Shown: one piece after another, positions 22,130 to 32,522 of the stretch
Position numbering within the stretch: position 1 is the stretch's first letter
Layout of the letters: every line of letters begins with the position of its first letter
Assembly (NCBI RefSeq): GCF_000787575.1
Contig: NW_012236531.1
Coordinates: 891,396-955,395 of the forward strand
DNA from: Acytostelium subglobosum LB1
Lineage: Eukaryota; Evosea; Eumycetozoa; Acytosteliales; Acytosteliaceae
Reading direction: 5' to 3'
Length of the DNA stretch: 64,000 nt
Program-made: the position numbers and the translations under genes
Notes under the pieces: model-generated
The model's input: only the letters and a program-made list of their open reading frames with translations
Databases searched by the model: none
What the model was told of the DNA's origin: nothing

Positions 22130-24289
22130 TTACTTCATGAGGCCCTGTTGTTCAACATCTAGTCTGTCTAATGCATTACCAACAGTGATTGGATTGGTGT
22201 TGGTCTGAACAATTGGTGATGTTGGATTGCTGTTGCTACTAATGTTCTCAATGGCCAGTGGTGAACGTACTCCTTCTCCATTGGCATTGGCATTTGCATC
22301 ATCAAGCTCTTGGATCTTGTTTGGTGATGTTGGTGAACCCTTCAGTTTGGTCATCAACTTCTCCCAGTATTCACCGACCACCGTATTGATCTTTCCAGTC
22401 AACGTATTCAAATGTGTACTGATCGTATTCTTGATCTTTGTCTCCACCGTATTCTTGATGGACTCTGAGAACTTTGATATCAAGTAGTTGTACAACCATT
22501 TAGCCTTTCCCTTGCCAACTACAATCTCTATTGATTGATTGATTGAATGAATGGTCAGTTGACAGGTCCATGACTGAATGAACGATTGACTTACCCAAAT
22601 GCTCAAGGATAAACTTGATCTCAGTGATCTTGATCTCTGGTGTATTGGTATCAGGACGAGTATCAATCTCGAATGAGAGTGAACAACATCCTTTCTGTAC
22701 ATCTGCAGATGCCAATCCAGTATCCTTCAAGAATGGGAATCCATCCTGTTTGTAACTCCAAGAGAAGTTCTTGAGTTGCGCTGTAAAGTCATTACTGTTG
22801 TTGGGTTGGCAGTAGTAGTGTTAAGTTAATGTGTCGACATGAGGGTTGTCAATGCACTGTATCCATCAACTTACACTGCCACTGTTATACTCTTGTTCAC
22901 TTCATCAAAGTCAACGTTTACATTCTCTGGTAGGATACGCAGGCCAGCGAATATCAGGTCTGACAACTCATAATTGAATCCTTTGTTGATGCCAGTGACC
23001 ACAGGCATCTGAACCTTGAGTAATTGGTCTGTTATAAATGGTACAATAGTGTTCTTAATCTCCTTGATGAAGCTGGATGAATGGTTGGATGTTAGAGACT
23101 GGCTCTCTGATTGGTCGTGAGAATGAACAAACATACTCTTTGTTCTGTTTGAGGAAGTCCAATAACTGCTGCTTGGACTTGACTTCAGAGACAAACTTGT
23201 TGCCTTTGGCTAGGATGTTCTTAAAGTCCTCCTTCTCTGTCAGTTCGCCAACCAGTTTGTTGGACTTGAGTGTCTCTTGAACATTGGATGCAAGTTTACC
23301 ACCACGCTGCAACAAACTCAACAACTCTGGAGAGTCACGCGAGAAGTGTTTGTTCTCGTCTGTCAAGAAGTCCATCAATACATTCTTGCCATCACCAATC
23401 AATGAGTTGAACTCCTCACTATTCTTCAACTGTAAGAATATCTGTTCACCTTCCTGATTTGATTGATTGATTGAGTTAGTGGAGTTTGATTTGGTTGATT
23501 GATTGAATGATGCTTACATCTACAATTGACTTGATATAGGGATCATTGGCTTTGAGGTTCTCGACCCATTTCTTGCCTTCCTCAAGTCCTGCCATGAGCT
23601 TGATTCTTGTAGACTCCTCCTCTTTGAGGTCAAAGAACATCTTCTTCATCTTCTCCAAGTATAATGAGCTCTGTTCATTATCCTTAAAGTCCTTTAACAA
23701 TGTACTGCCTTGTTTGAACAATGACTCTACCTGTTCCCTGGTGACTGTTGCATCCTTTGATTTCTGTATCGGCGGGGACAATGTGTCAATAGTCATTCAA
23801 TCAAACGATCAATCAATCACAACATACAATGTTCTCAAGTAGTTGCTTGCCCTCATGAAGCAGACTCTTGACCTTCTCTTCGTTGGTGAAGAATGTAACC
23901 ATCTCTTTGGACTCTGCTATTATCTTCTTGGCGTCGTCATTTTCTTTGACCTGTGTGAGCAGTGCCATGCCCTTTTCCATCAACTGTTTGGCTTCCTCTC
24001 GCTTGACTATTGCCTCTACGATGGCGTTGCCCTCTTTGAACAGATCCTTTCCACTCTCCATCTCCTTGATTTGATCCAGCAGTGTCTTTGATTGCTGTAC
24101 CAACTCTTTGCCCTGCAGGTAGACCTCAGAGTCTGCTTCAGAAACCTTTACTGGTTCAGTTGTTTTATCAACATCATCATCATGTTGTTGTTCATTAGAC
24201 TCTTTATCTATAATATCATCAACATCTTCTTTTTCAACTGTATCAACCTCTTCTTTAAGAACTGTATTACTATTATTATTATTGTCCAT
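22130..24289 (-). CDS. helical-repeat protein with TULIP-like (HAM1/DUF4449-like) C-terminal domain
   Basis: Six exons (24289-23828, 23763-23518, 23453-23137, 23072-22875, 22794-22595, 22527-22130) encode 606 aa. The N-terminal ~55 residues are acidic. Residues ~55-340 are amphipathic helices spaced about 21-25 residues apart with the pattern GKxLLxxIKExExxKxL (GKELVQQSKTLLDQIKEMES, GMALLTQVKENDDAKKI, GKQLLENI). The next ~200 residues (IKNTIVPFITDQLLKVQMPV, FNYELSDLIFAGLRI, then SWSYKQDGFPFLKDTGLASA, ITEIKFILEHLG) resemble the HAM1/DUF4449 group related to TULIP lipid-binding proteins of fungi and plants; this is recall, not a search. A basic, helical and then Asn/Ser-rich tail follows. No signal peptide, so probably cytosolic, perhaps in lipid transfer. 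Every junction keeps frame. Confidence 0.7.
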
Positions 24290-24577
24290 TATTATTTGTG
24301 TGATCTATAACTGATTGACCATTAATTTAAAATTGGTGTAATGATGGAGGTTAAGGGTTACCCACTATTTTAATCTAAATGTTTACCAGTAATAAACCTA
24401 GATATGTTGGGTAGATTAGCTTTGATCATTTGTAGGTGTCCATGAAATAGAATATATAGATATTGTTTATATTAGTTTCGCATGCGAAACAAACAAAGTA
24501 GTTGTTTTTTAGTCTTAATATCAAAAGCCCCAAATTTTACACATAAAACAATTGAAACATCTTATTCTTTCACAGTT
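24290..24577. other. AT-rich gap upstream of tRNA-Lys
   Basis: No gene. The last ~22 nt before the first tRNA half (ending TTCACAGTT) are a diverged copy of the spacer that precedes the second and third copies. Confidence 0.4.
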
Positions 24578-24711
24578 GCCCGGATAGCTCAGTCGGTAGA
24601 GCGCACGGCTCTTAACCGATGAAAAATGTATTCCCTTCACAGTTGCCCGGATAGCTCAGTCGGTAGAGCGCACGGCTCTTAACCGATGAAAAATGTATTC
24701 CCTTCACAGTT
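24578..24711 (+). repeat. two tandem 67-bp units, each with a 5' half of tRNA-Lys(CUU)
   Basis: Units 24578-24644 and 24645-24711 are identical. Each starts with the first 41 nt of the adjacent tRNA (acceptor 5' strand, D arm, anticodon loop and most of the anticodon 3' strand, ending AACCG) and continues with a 26-nt spacer ending TTCACAGTT, the same leader that precedes the full tRNA. The halves keep the A box (TAGCTCAGTCGG) but lack the T arm and B box. They are therefore tRNA 5'-half pseudogenes made by tandem duplication. Confidence 0.93.
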
Positions 24712-24784
24712 GCCCGGATAGCTCAGTCGGTAGAGCGCACGGCTCTTAACCGTGTGGTCGGGGGTTCGAGCCCCCCTTTGGGCG
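24712..24784 (+). tRNA. tRNA-Lys(CUU)
   Basis: 73 nt without intron. Acceptor stem GCCCGGA pairs with TTTGGGC (two G-U pairs), with discriminator G. D arm GCTC...GAGC. Anticodon stem CACGG/CCGTG with loop CTCTTAA, so anticodon CTT at 24745-24747, decoding AAG. T arm GGGGG TTCGAGC CCCCC contains the B box. AT-rich sequence follows, with a T run about 25 nt downstream as possible Pol III stop. It is preceded by two truncated copies of its own 5' half. Confidence 0.96.
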
Positions 24785-25522
24785 TAACTTTTATTTATTT
24801 CAGTCGAAGATTTTTTTATGTACTTTTGATCAACTTGTATGTACCGTTTACTGTGATAACTTGATTTTTTTTCTACTTTAATAATACATTCTTAAAGTAT
24901 TGAGCCCAATCTATCTTTTAATATTAATTCTATCTCTCTATCTATTAATTAGTTTACATAAACTATAGGTACAAATTGATAGTTTATTGAAAATCCTTAC
25001 CATCCCCAATTGCACCTGCAAAGACCAATAATAGACTCAAATTATCTATAGAGATGCTGACCTTTAAGTTGTGTACTAAAACTACCAAAGTACATCATCA
25101 AAGTAGATTGCCAAGAATACATTGGTGACAAAGTAAGACCAACTTGGTAGGACACAGAGTAAGTAATGTCCATAGGTGGTGCCAAAGGAATAACCAAAGT
25201 ACATGTTATTTGCCAAAGTAATGGACCCTTCAAGGTTTTGTTCGGAGATTACTTGGATCTTACCATAGTGTACCTTAGTAATTGAAACAAAGGGTGATCA
25301 TACCATTGATCGTACCAATACAAAAAAACAAGTTACATCATCACACACAATCAATTTCAAACACATCATCATCTTCATCTGATCAACCAATCAACCCATC
25401 AATCAATCAATCAACACCCAACAGTAACAAAACAACTACAACAACAATAAGCGACAACAACTAGTTACACATAATAACGTTAACACTACCTACAACTACA
25501 ACAACACAACTACAACAACAAT
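24785..25522. promoter_or_regulatory. gap with five CAAAGTA motifs before the histidine phosphatase gene
   Basis: No gene. The heptamer CAAAGTA occurs at 25086, 25099, 25129, 25195 and 25214 (start positions), all on the + strand within 135 bp, plus the near-copy CCAAAGGAA near 25182. The final 200 bp are CA/AAC-rich leader sequence before the ATG at 25523. Confidence 0.45.
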
Positions 25523-26428
25523 ATGTCAATATACCTTACAAGACATGGCCTAAGAGAGGATTGGACTAACCGCGAGTGGAAAAAGACAGCACCAAGACCA
25601 TCAGACGCACCGTTGTCTGCCGATGGCTTCCTGGTCGCCGCCGAGCTGGGCGAGGCCTGCAAGAACAAGTATTCAGACATCCAGCACATCATCGCATCCC
25701 CAATGGAGAGATGCATACAGACGGCCACAGAGATTGCCAAGCAACTTAACCTCCCAATCAAAGTTGACTATGGTGTCATCGAGTATCTCGGTCACTATCC
25801 TGAGGAGGAGTTACAGCCACTAACCAATGGTCAGTAGCATTGTCACAGCTAGCTAACAGTGTTGTGATTGATGGTTATACTTACATCTATCTCATTCATT
25901 CAATTGATCAATCAAACAGCCGAGTTGTCTAAGACATACCCAATCGACATGACATATCAACCAACAACAAGTAAGTTAAGTTGATCTCAGCCAATCGATC
26001 ATGGTGATCTAACTCATGCACTACATATAGCTTCATTTCCAGGCGCAGAGTCAGAGCAGGACTTGATGAATAGAACAAAGTAAGTGTCTTCTTCAATGGG
26101 ATCAATGCAATGACATCACGATCCATCGATGTCTGACACACCTATCAATCATCATCATAATAGGATTGCTATGACTCGTCTACAAGAGAAGTTCAAGGGG
26201 GAGACGTTTATCATTGTGACACACGCTGCCACATTGATTGCACTGGGCAGAGCAGTGATTGATGACAATAACTATCCCTTCCGATCGGGTGTATGTAGTC
26301 TTACCAAGTTTGTCGAGTCAAAGCTTTCGACTGAGGACAATAAGTGGACTGTTGAGTTCACAGGCGAAGTGTCCCATCTGAAGAATGGCGAGCAGTTCCA
26401 CTGGACCTTCCCAAGACCAAAGAAATAA
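25523..26428 (+). CDS. histidine phosphatase (phosphoglycerate-mutase-like) protein
   Basis: Four exons, 25523-25829, 25920-25970, 26031-26079 and 26164-26428, giving 223 aa. Histidine phosphatase superfamily: the N-terminal YLTRHGLRED holds the phospho-acceptor His in the RHG motif, IIASPMERCIQTA carries the second Arg, YGVIEYLG the acidic residue, and FIIVTHAATLIALG the second catalytic His. The short form with TSFPGAESEQDLMNRT recalls the UBASH3/TFIIIC-tau55-type eukaryotic branch more than glycolytic mutase, so a phosphatase on an unknown substrate is likeliest. Exons 2 and 3 are only about 50 bp each; all junctions keep frame with GT-AG ends. Likely cytosolic. Confidence 0.87.
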
Positions 26429-26595
26429 CAACAGCAGAGTATCATTCACTCTGTCTAACGTTCGATCAATCAATCAATCAATCAATCTTCGTTATTTATA
26501 TATATATATTTATTACATCATGGAACATATAGTCAACAACATGGCACCTCGATGGGCCATTGACAATGTGTGAAAGCAAGGCACCAAGCTACCTG

Positions 26596-27435
26596 TTAGT
26601 TGCCACTGGCGGCAGCATTTGACTCCTGCAATGCCGCCTGCTCATCGTTGACGACAATGTTGTGCTGCTTGCGAAGTCGGGCGAGATTGCGTCGACGCGA
26701 GTTGATGAACCAGTTGGACACTTGATGCACAGACAGACCGGACAGGTTGGACAGCTGCTCCTTCACGGCCTGCGTCGGATAGGGATTCTCCAGGTTGCTG
26801 ATGAACCAGTCGCGCAGCACCTTGGTCGAGTCCTTGGCCAGATTGTTGTTCTTCTTGGACTTGCATCGCATTGAGTTTAGAGTGCATGGCTCGAATGAGC
26901 TGTTCTTCAGGACAGAGACATAGCGTTTGTAGTACAGGTCGATGGACTTGAAGTGCTCCTTGGTCAGTGAGTTGAGGTCGCCCATCACATCGATGTAGTC
27001 CTCCAGATATTGAACGAGGCCAGGCTGGTCGATGGGTCCGACGTTCTCCAGGAAGAGCTGGACGAATGCGTCCAGGTTGGGCTCACCGTCGCATTCAAAG
27101 TAGTTCTTGTCCACTTGAATCGACTGCCATATTACACCACATAGCTCTTTTATTAGTTGATAGGCTTCATTGGCCTCAGTTGGCAACTCTACAATGGCTG
27201 CTTCTTGTTTGACCGGTATTATACTTGAAGCCGTGGGAGAGTTGTATGCAGAGCCTCCAGTAGATGTAGTGGTAGTAGTTGTAGTTGATGTAGTAGTTGG
27301 GTTGTTGTTGTTGTTGTTGGTATATTGATGATGGTGATTATTATAAAGAGTAGTATTCATGCTTGATTGGTAACAGGCCAAGTTTAGGTATTGAGTTATA
27401 TTAGGGTGATTGGAAGTTTGAATTGAATGATCCAA
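26596..27435 (-). CDS. TALE-class homeodomain transcription factor
   Basis: Single exon, 279 aa. A TALE homeodomain lies at about residues 195-257: WFISNLENPYPTQAVKEQL contains the three-residue loop extension (NPYP) and the recognition helix reads VSNWFINSRRRNLARL, with Ile at the diagnostic position 50 followed by Asn51. Upstream, about 90-185, is a helical region (AYQLIKELCGVIWQSIQVDK, VGPIDQPGLVQYLEDYIDVM) possibly akin to the KNOX/MEIS-type dimerisation region, but divergent. The first ~75 residues are Asn/Thr-rich. It is a nuclear DNA-binding protein; targets unknown. AATC repeats separate its 3' side from the preceding gene. Confidence 0.9.
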   Translation of the reverse strand: MDHSIQTSNHPNITQYLNLACYQSSMNTTLYNNHHHQYTNNNNNNPTTTSTTTTTTTSTGGSAYNSPTASSIIPVKQEAAIVELPTEANEAYQLIKELCGVIWQSIQVDKNYFECDGEPNLDAFVQLFLENVGPIDQPGLVQYLEDYIDVMGDLNSLTKEHFKSIDLYYKRYVSVLKNSSFEPCTLNSMRCKSKKNNNLAKDSTKVLRDWFISNLENPYPTQAVKEQLSNLSGLSVHQVSNWFINSRRRNLARLRKQHNIVVNDEQAALQESNAAASGN

Positions 27436-28177
27436 TGTCTAATGTGCACTTCTATATATGTTTCCTCCACGTTCCAACCATTCGGTCAATCAATCAATCT
27501 ATCAATCAATCAATGATACACCCTTCTTATTTCATTAACCTGCAGGGTACTGTCGCCTTGTTTAGCACTGTTGTTGTTGTTGTCGGGGTGAGAGTTTGTT
27601 TGTGGTATTGGACGTCAACACCTCTATCACTCTCTATCTATCTTTCTATCTCTATCTGTCAATCTGTCTCAATGCGAGATCAGTCAATGGATATGAGTGA
27701 GATTTGGCGAATGTTGGTTGGAGGTGGTGTTTGGCCCGTTGGTTGACTCGCGGAAGGTATTCAATGACGGGTGGCACATCGTTGCATCTGTGAAGCCCCA
27801 CACCCTTTCCCAAACCTCGAATGGACCAATTCAGGTTGTTTTGGTCCAACTGCGAATGACGATCAATCAACACCACACTTGAAACATGGACCAACGAACA
27901 AATACACGGCTGTCAAGTGTAATTTGATTGGATGGACCCAATCATCATCATACATATATCAAGAGCAAAAAATAATTATTTTAATATAACTTGGTTGTTG
28001 AGTTTGTTGTTTGAGTTGTTGTTTGAGTTGATGAGATGAATACATGGATTGGATGTAGAGAGCTGTTTGGCTTAGTTCGATGAATGATGCTGGGATGAAA
28101 TGGAATGGTAAGGTATGGTATCTACACTATGATAATGATGATGGATGATGATGTGAGGCCAAGGCAAGCCAGACGGA
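27436..28177. other. intergenic region TALE homeobox / PSMB1
   Basis: No supported gene. TCTATC/TTG-rich low-complexity sequence near 27480-27680, then TTG-repeat and GATGAT-rich sequence near 27990-28170 that is probably 3' UTR of PSMB1. Confidence 0.4.
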
Positions 28178-29238
28178 TTAATCAAGCTTGAGCTCGAACT
28201 TCTCCCAGTGGACTCCTGTGCTGTTGACCACAACAATGTCGGCATAGTCACCAGTGTATATATCTCTCTCTCCAGCAGATGTAATGGCATCCTTGGACAA
28301 TGAAACAGCTTGTGTCTCAGTCAACTCTCTTGGACCATCAACGATCAATTGATTGTACTTTCCAACCTATCATGAATGAATATGTTTGAATATGATTGGT
28401 TGATTGATGATTAGTATATATGTTGTTGACAAGGAGATGTTTAGTGTATATATACTCACCTGGTTATCGAGCAATGGCTGGATCAATTGGTTACCAGAAC
28501 CTTGGGAGCTGAACTTGACACGCTCGTGAGAGCCTACGGCGTCGTAGGTCCAGACACAGCCAACACCTTCGTCGTCGACTCCACACACCAGGTTAAAGGT
28601 GTAGTATGGGAAGAATCGCTTGTAGTACAATGTATTGGAGAGGTATTGGGCGATCGCTGGTGTGGACATTGGCTTGCCGTGCTCCTTCTGGTAGCGGCTA
28701 AGCATTGTCTCCAAACGCTTTCTCAAAGCAATAGTATCGGCTTGCATTCCAGATGTAGCAAGTACACATTTCTGTGTCCTATATTGTTTGATTGAATCAA
28801 TCAAGTTCGAATATATTAATGTTTGTCCTTTGTAATTATACACCTGATCATCTAATCAATCAATTATATATCGCACAACTGTCTTGTCTTTGATTGATTG
28901 ATACTGTTTTGAACACTTACAACTGGAAGACCTTTGTGTATTTACGCGTCTGAATGCCATAACCACCATCACTCATACGAGTGTCAGCTGCAACGACACA
29001 ATAATCTTTACCTGCAACAGCCAAAACCGTTCTGTTTAATCGTTGTTGATGATGTCAGTATACTTTCTTCTATTCCTACAATCATTCATTCATTCATTCA
29101 TTCATTCTTTATGTTGTCGGTGTCCAATTATAATCATCATCAATCATACCCTCCATTATCAACGTATGGTTCGAAACGAGCCTGTCTCATTGGGACCTCC
29201 TTTGTGGGGAGCGCAGTCAACTTAAGAGCATCGATCAT
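28178..29238 (-). CDS. psmB1: 20S proteasome subunit beta-6 (PSMB1)
   Basis: Four exons (29238-29150, 29031-28921, 28778-28460, 28366-28178) encode 235 aa, the normal size. It is the structural beta-6 subunit of the 20S core: FEPYVDNGGTVLAVAGKDYC matches PSMB1's FSPYxxNGGTxLAIAGxDF, followed by AADTRMS, IQTRKYTKVFQL, RRFFPYYTFN-type KRFFPYYTFNLVCGVDDEG, YDAVGSHERV, QPLLDNQ and SAGERDIYTGDYADIVVV. The family is not among the three catalytic beta subunits. Introns are 65-142 bp apart from one rich in AATC repeats. A second in-frame ATG lies 7 bp inside the chosen start frame region; homology begins near residue 22, so the exact start is open. Confidence 0.94.
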
Positions 29239-29251
29239 TCTTTCTAGTATG

Positions 29252-29276
29252 TATATGTATATGTATATGTATTATA
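29252..29276. repeat. ATGTAT microsatellite
   Basis: Four copies of a TATGTA hexamer just upstream of PSMB1 on the + strand reading; simple sequence repeat. Confidence 0.7.
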
Positions 29277-29517
29277 TGTATAAAATATATATTAATTGTT
29301 TATGTTTATGTGAGATGAATAAAGTGAAGTGTTATTGATGTTGAAGTTGATCAAAGAGTGTGAACATCATCAACACAATTCATTCACAAAATTCAATTTA
29401 ATTTGAACTTCAAAGAGAGGTTCAACTTTCAACAAGGGCGAGGGCAAGGGTAGGGTAAGAATGTACAGTTTAATGGTTGAATGAGAGCATGTCAATGGTC
29501 GGTTCCATATTGATTGC

Positions 29518-31977
29518 TTATTGATTGTTGTTGTTGTTGTTGTTGCTGAAGCTGACTCGGTTGAATAGTGATTTGAAGGAACTGCTTATACTTCCTCTCT
29601 TTAGTGTACGAACACTTGAGATGATACTGTTACTACGACTGCTGGAACCTGTATTGTCACTGGTATTGCCATGTTCATTGTCAATAGTGACTGCGATACT
29701 GGCATTGACACTTGTTGATGATGACGATGACGATGATGATGATGATGAACGACCGATTTGATTGAGATATAGTAATGTCTGTAGAGTAGGATTCTCCATG
29801 AATGCTTTCATTCCAAAGGTCTTCTCATCAATCGTTAACTTGGCACCATAGTGTAGCAGTTGATATATCATTTGCATATTGTTCGACCGGATCATTGAGG
29901 CGGTGAGTGATGGCGCTACCTTTTCCAATACATGGCGCTGTTGTATATTGGTTAGATTGTTGAACACCAAGTCCAACACATCCATGTTTGAACAGTTGAC
30001 GGTATGTTCAATCATTTGGTAAAGTTTGGCATCGGGTAGGACCTTCCAAGGTTGATAATATCTTATTATGTCAGGGAATGCGTTGGAGCCAAGTTGTGGG
30101 GATAGTTCCAGTTTGCGTCCATGTCGCTCAACTATGTGGCGAACTAGTGACGTGTGGCCACCTGTCGTCGCCACCTGTACAATCACCATGTCAAAGCATA
30201 GCAACACGTCAGCTTTGATGTATGGTCTTATCAACTCGTAGTCATCAATGTTGCCCAGCTCGCCAAGGTTGAGCCAGTCTTGGAATGTGAGCTCGTAGTC
30301 ATTGGACAACAAGTAGTTGATTATCTGAAGGTGTCGTCCATACAGGGCATTGATCAGACAATCTTTGCACAGGACTCCCTTACGCTCCCATAGTACCTTT
30401 ACAATTTCCTGGTGTCCATTGCGTGCAGCGTGTAGACATGTGACCTTCCAGTCAAATTGATCGGTCAGCTCGGGTGTGTCCAGACAGAAGAGCACGAGGT
30501 CGAGGTCAACCATGCAGCACATATCATCCATGAACATCTTCTCCAATGTTGGACATAGTTTGTATAAACGTTTGAATTGATCATATTTCATTGGCTTCTT
30601 GATATATCTCCATGGCCTGATCTGTCCTCGCGCGCTCTCCTCATGTCCTTTGGTCGAGTGCCATGTGACCAGGAAGAGCAGGGCGTCCATGTCACCCCGT
30701 GCACAGACCTTGCTCAAGACATGCTCTTGCAAGGTGTACGTATGCTCGCCCTTTTGCTCGAGATACAAATGCGCCAGTCTAACTTGATCACATGTGCCAT
30801 TCATGCAAATGGCGTCCAGGGCTCGGCCCGATTGGCTCAAATCCATAATGTAGGGCACGACCAACAACTCTCCAGTCTCCAACAGACAATTGATAATCTG
30901 TTGGTACTGTTCCAGCAAGGGATCAATCTGTGCAGCGCGACTCTTGAACTGGCTGTGCAACAACTTCACAATCTCCACTAGCATCAGCCTCTTCTCCAAC
31001 AGCTTGCTATCAATGATCCTTGTCCTGTCCAATGTATATCCACACGCACGGCATTGTACCAAGAGTGTATCGATCAGATCATTGATGATCACTGGGAAGT
31101 CGCTGTAGTTGATGTCCAGACCATAGCAAGTTCGAGCGAGATGTATGAGTGTGCTGAGTTGGCGGTCTAGGTCCATGTTCATGAGGAATCGCATGGTGGC
31201 CGCTTCATGTATCACCATCGGTTTGTTGATTTGTACAGTTTGATCAATCAGTTTGGTATCGCCCATGGATAGGATGAGTTGATGATGTTCCAGTGCCGCC
31301 TCCTGCACGCCCTTGACCAGGCTGGGGTATCGACCACACTGTTCGAGCGCAGAGTGGTAGTGAGAGGCACTCCCACTCGCCATCAACTGACGCGCCATCA
31401 ATAAGTAATCACTAGATGTATATCCTTCGATGGTGTCTAGGCCTTCGTCCTGGAGTAGGTGGAGATAGATATCGATGGCGCCCACGGCCCAAGCGTGTCC
31501 CATGATTGTTTCGAGAGTAGTGTGGCCAGGCAACTTGCGTGAGCGTGCGAATCTGATTGGTGTCTCCTGGGCAGCCAACAACGATACGATTGGTAATGAT
31601 CGTCCACTGACTGCCTCAAACAATATATAGGGGTCGAGGAATAGTTGGCGATTGCGAACATATATCGTTTGGAATAGTGTAAAGTCATGGCATCGTCGAC
31701 AAAGACTCAATATCGATTGATTGTCAATCACAACATATTGTTGGAGATTGATTCTTGAGCGTAGCAAGTTCCAATGTGACGATGCAATGATGTCTTTGAG
31801 ATGTGTCCAGTGATGATACTTTGATCTCCAACTATGTCTATGATGTCTGGAACCATTCCTCCAGCTTGCAAACACCTCTCTAAGTAGTATCCTGTTACCC
31901 AGTACCTTTCGGATAACACTCTCTCCTTTATGTTGTTGTAGTTGATGTTGCAGTTGTAGTTGTTCATTCATCTTCAT
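29518..31977 (-). CDS. large divergent ankyrin-type protein (dictyostelid family)
   Basis: Single exon, 819 aa. After a Gln-rich start comes a basic helical region (RILLREVFASWRNGSRHHRH) typical of the heads of dictyostelid ankyrin proteins, then degenerate ankyrin helices through about residue 740, the clearest being THLHAARNGHQEIVKVLWER-like (CLHAARNGHQEIVKVLW), CLINALYGRHLQIINYLLS and VATTGGHTSLVRHIVERHG. The tail is Ser-rich and ends in Asn repeats. It is probably a scaffold of unknown role. It resembles the gene at 42105-44484 in length and layout. ATGs at 31977 and 31971 are both possible. Confidence 0.78.
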   Translation of the reverse strand: MKMNEQLQLQHQLQQHKGESVIRKVLGNRILLREVFASWRNGSRHHRHSWRSKYHHWTHLKDIIASSHWNLLRSRINLQQYVVIDNQSILSLCRRCHDFTLFQTIYVRNRQLFLDPYILFEAVSGRSLPIVSLLAAQETPIRFARSRKLPGHTTLETIMGHAWAVGAIDIYLHLLQDEGLDTIEGYTSSDYLLMARQLMASGSASHYHSALEQCGRYPSLVKGVQEAALEHHQLILSMGDTKLIDQTVQINKPMVIHEAATMRFLMNMDLDRQLSTLIHLARTCYGLDINYSDFPVIINDLIDTLLVQCRACGYTLDRTRIIDSKLLEKRLMLVEIVKLLHSQFKSRAAQIDPLLEQYQQIINCLLETGELLVVPYIMDLSQSGRALDAICMNGTCDQVRLAHLYLEQKGEHTYTLQEHVLSKVCARGDMDALLFLVTWHSTKGHEESARGQIRPWRYIKKPMKYDQFKRLYKLCPTLEKMFMDDMCCMVDLDLVLFCLDTPELTDQFDWKVTCLHAARNGHQEIVKVLWERKGVLCKDCLINALYGRHLQIINYLLSNDYELTFQDWLNLGELGNIDDYELIRPYIKADVLLCFDMVIVQVATTGGHTSLVRHIVERHGRKLELSPQLGSNAFPDIIRYYQPWKVLPDAKLYQMIEHTVNCSNMDVLDLVFNNLTNIQQRHVLEKVAPSLTASMIRSNNMQMIYQLLHYGAKLTIDEKTFGMKAFMENPTLQTLLYLNQIGRSSSSSSSSSSSTSVNASIAVTIDNEHGNTSDNTGSSSRSNSIISSVRTLKRGSISSSFKSLFNRVSFSNNNNNNNQ

Positions 31978-32522
31978 TCATTGAGTATATTATAAGTGTG
32001 ATCATACATGGGCTAGATGGAAGTAATGATTGAGAGAGGGCACCAGTCGCGACCTTGGACCTCAGCCCGGGCATGTATGATGGATGTTGTTGGGTAGGTA
32101 CCACTTTAACTGTTGCCATCCAGTCTAGCTCTCTCTTACATCATCATCTCGCTTGCAATGGGTGATGCAATGGAACAAAAAAAGGTGTGTTGAATGGGTG
32201 AAACAGCATCAACAACAACCAAACAAACACAATCTTGATCAAAACACACACAAGTTCAAAGAAAATGAATATTGTTGAGATGTTGATGATAATAATAGAG
32301 CAATTGGCGTGTGATTCTACGTGTAGAAATGAATAGGAACGATTGTAGTAATAATAATAATAATCGATTGACTATGTTGTTGTTTCCAATCAGCTGACTG
32401 ATACTCTATCTATCTATCTTTATTGGTATGAATGATTAGAGATAGATCGACTTTGATGGCTGTGTGTCGTATAGATAGTGTTGGCGAGTGTTAGTGATAC
32501 CTTTGTACACATTCATAACATG
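31978..32522. other. intergenic region with perfect 10-bp inverted repeat
   Basis: No gene. ATCATACATG (32001-32010) is matched by CATGTATGAT (32072-32081); GGGCT (32010-32014) and AGCCC (32064-32068) extend the stem past a short bulge. A competing pairing is GCTAGA (32012-32017) with TCTAGC about 110 nt downstream, plus GAGAGAG/CTCTCTC. The rest is AT-rich with TAA and TATC repeats. Confidence 0.45.

Noticed and set aside
24578-24711. Three functional tRNA-Lys genes in tandem
   Set aside because: Only the third copy has a T arm, B box and 3' acceptor strand; the first two stop after the anticodon stem.
24578-24711. CRISPR-like array
   Set aside because: Only two identical units, no variable spacers, and the repeats are tRNA halves in a eukaryotic genome.
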